Of a DNA stretch of 6,527 nt, positions 6,275 to 6,527 are shown in pieces. Under the pieces are notes generated by a model. It had not been told where the DNA came from. It did no database searches and saw nothing but the letters and a program-made list of their open reading frames with translations. The position numbers and the translations under genes were made by a program. Numbering within the stretch: position 1 is the stretch's first letter; every line of letters begins with the position of its first letter. The DNA is from an uncultured Ruminococcus sp. GTDB taxonomy: Bacteria > Bacillota > Clostridia > Oscillospirales > Ruminococcaceae. Location of the stretch: the NCBI GenBank assembly GCA_945835085.1, contig CAMAIG010000091.1, positions 1 through 6,527 of the forward strand, given 5' to 3'.

Positions 6275-6527
6275 TTATTTAACGAATAGATTAAGGATAA
6301 TACCGCTCAGCACGCCGAAGCAGTAAAGGAAGGCAAGAAACATAGCATTTTTTTTCATATTCTTATTTGCTCTGAACAGCACAGCCAGTCCCATTCCCGC
6401 ACCTGTCGAAAGACCGCCCACAGCAGTTCCGAAGCTGATGCCGCCCGATGCGTAAAGCTCTGTTATAATAACAGAGGAAGCGCAGTTCGGGATAAGTCCC
6501 ACAAGAGCTGCGGCAAAGGGCTGTAAT
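6275..6527 (-). CDS. C-terminal part of an ArsP_2-like (putative 10TM heavy-metal exporter) permease, cut by the window edge
   Basis: The last 83 residues of a membrane protein whose frame runs open through base 6527; the visible part starts LQPFAAALVGLIPNCASS. The GTG at 6502 is internal to this frame and is not taken as a start, because the conserved-looking hydrophobic stretch continues upstream of it. Three hydrophobic segments are visible: LQPFAAALVGLIPNCASSVI, FGTAVGGLSTGAGMGLAVLF and a final span from AMFLAFLYCF to the end. The phrase GLIPNCASS and the glycine-rich GGLSTGAGMGL recall the ArsP_2/DUF2899 family, annotated elsewhere as putative arsenic efflux or manganese transport proteins; actual substrate is not established. 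The gene ends 19 nt before the next permease and is probably co-transcribed with it. Family call is from memory of the motif and rests on a fragment. Confidence 0.68.
   Translation of the reverse strand, partial: LQPFAAALVGLIPNCASSVIITELYASGGISFGTAVGGLSTGAGMGLAVLFRANKNMKKNAMFLAFLYCFGVLSGIILNLFVK

Overview
This window carries four genes, all on the minus strand. They read from right to left and cover almost every base. The content suggests a Gram-positive, plant-fibre-degrading Firmicute, most likely a Ruminococcus or close relative (Oscillospiraceae). The reasons are a surface glycoside hydrolase of GH44 type with an acidic Ser/Thr/Glu linker and a C-terminal membrane anchor, a large multidomain GH3 enzyme, strong GGAGG-type ribosome sites, and sigma-A-like promoters with perfect TATAAT boxes. 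The genus is inferred from protein character only.

Layout in transcription order. At 6527-6275 is the 3' end of a multi-span permease resembling the ArsP_2 (10TM putative heavy-metal exporter) family; its start lies outside the window. After 19 nt comes a complete 372-residue permease of the ArsB/SLC13 ion-transporter type (6255-5137). After 16 nt more comes a 941-residue GH3 glycosidase (5120-2295) with no signal peptide, a fascin-like insertion in its second domain and a CBM6-like tail. The short gaps and lack of an obvious terminator suggest these three form one transcript. A 110-nt gap follows (2294-2185), holding a good promoter (TTGCAA - 17 bp - TATAAT). The last gene is a secreted, membrane-anchored GH44-like glycanase (2184-121). 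Past it, a two-part hairpin (110-60) looks like a terminator. An extended -10 element (35-27) may start the next gene beyond the left edge.

Working picture (inference): the GH44-like enzyme acts on beta-glucan, xyloglucan or mannan-type polymers at the cell surface. The GH3 enzyme, apparently cytoplasmic, removes terminal sugars from imported oligosaccharides. Why two ion or metal permeases precede a glycosidase in an apparent operon is the least expected aspect of the window. No mobile element, CRISPR array, tRNA, rRNA or clear riboswitch was seen. I found no convincing undescribed system; the points worth a second look are the domain architecture of the GH3, the altered catalytic motif of the GH44-like enzyme, and the gene order.
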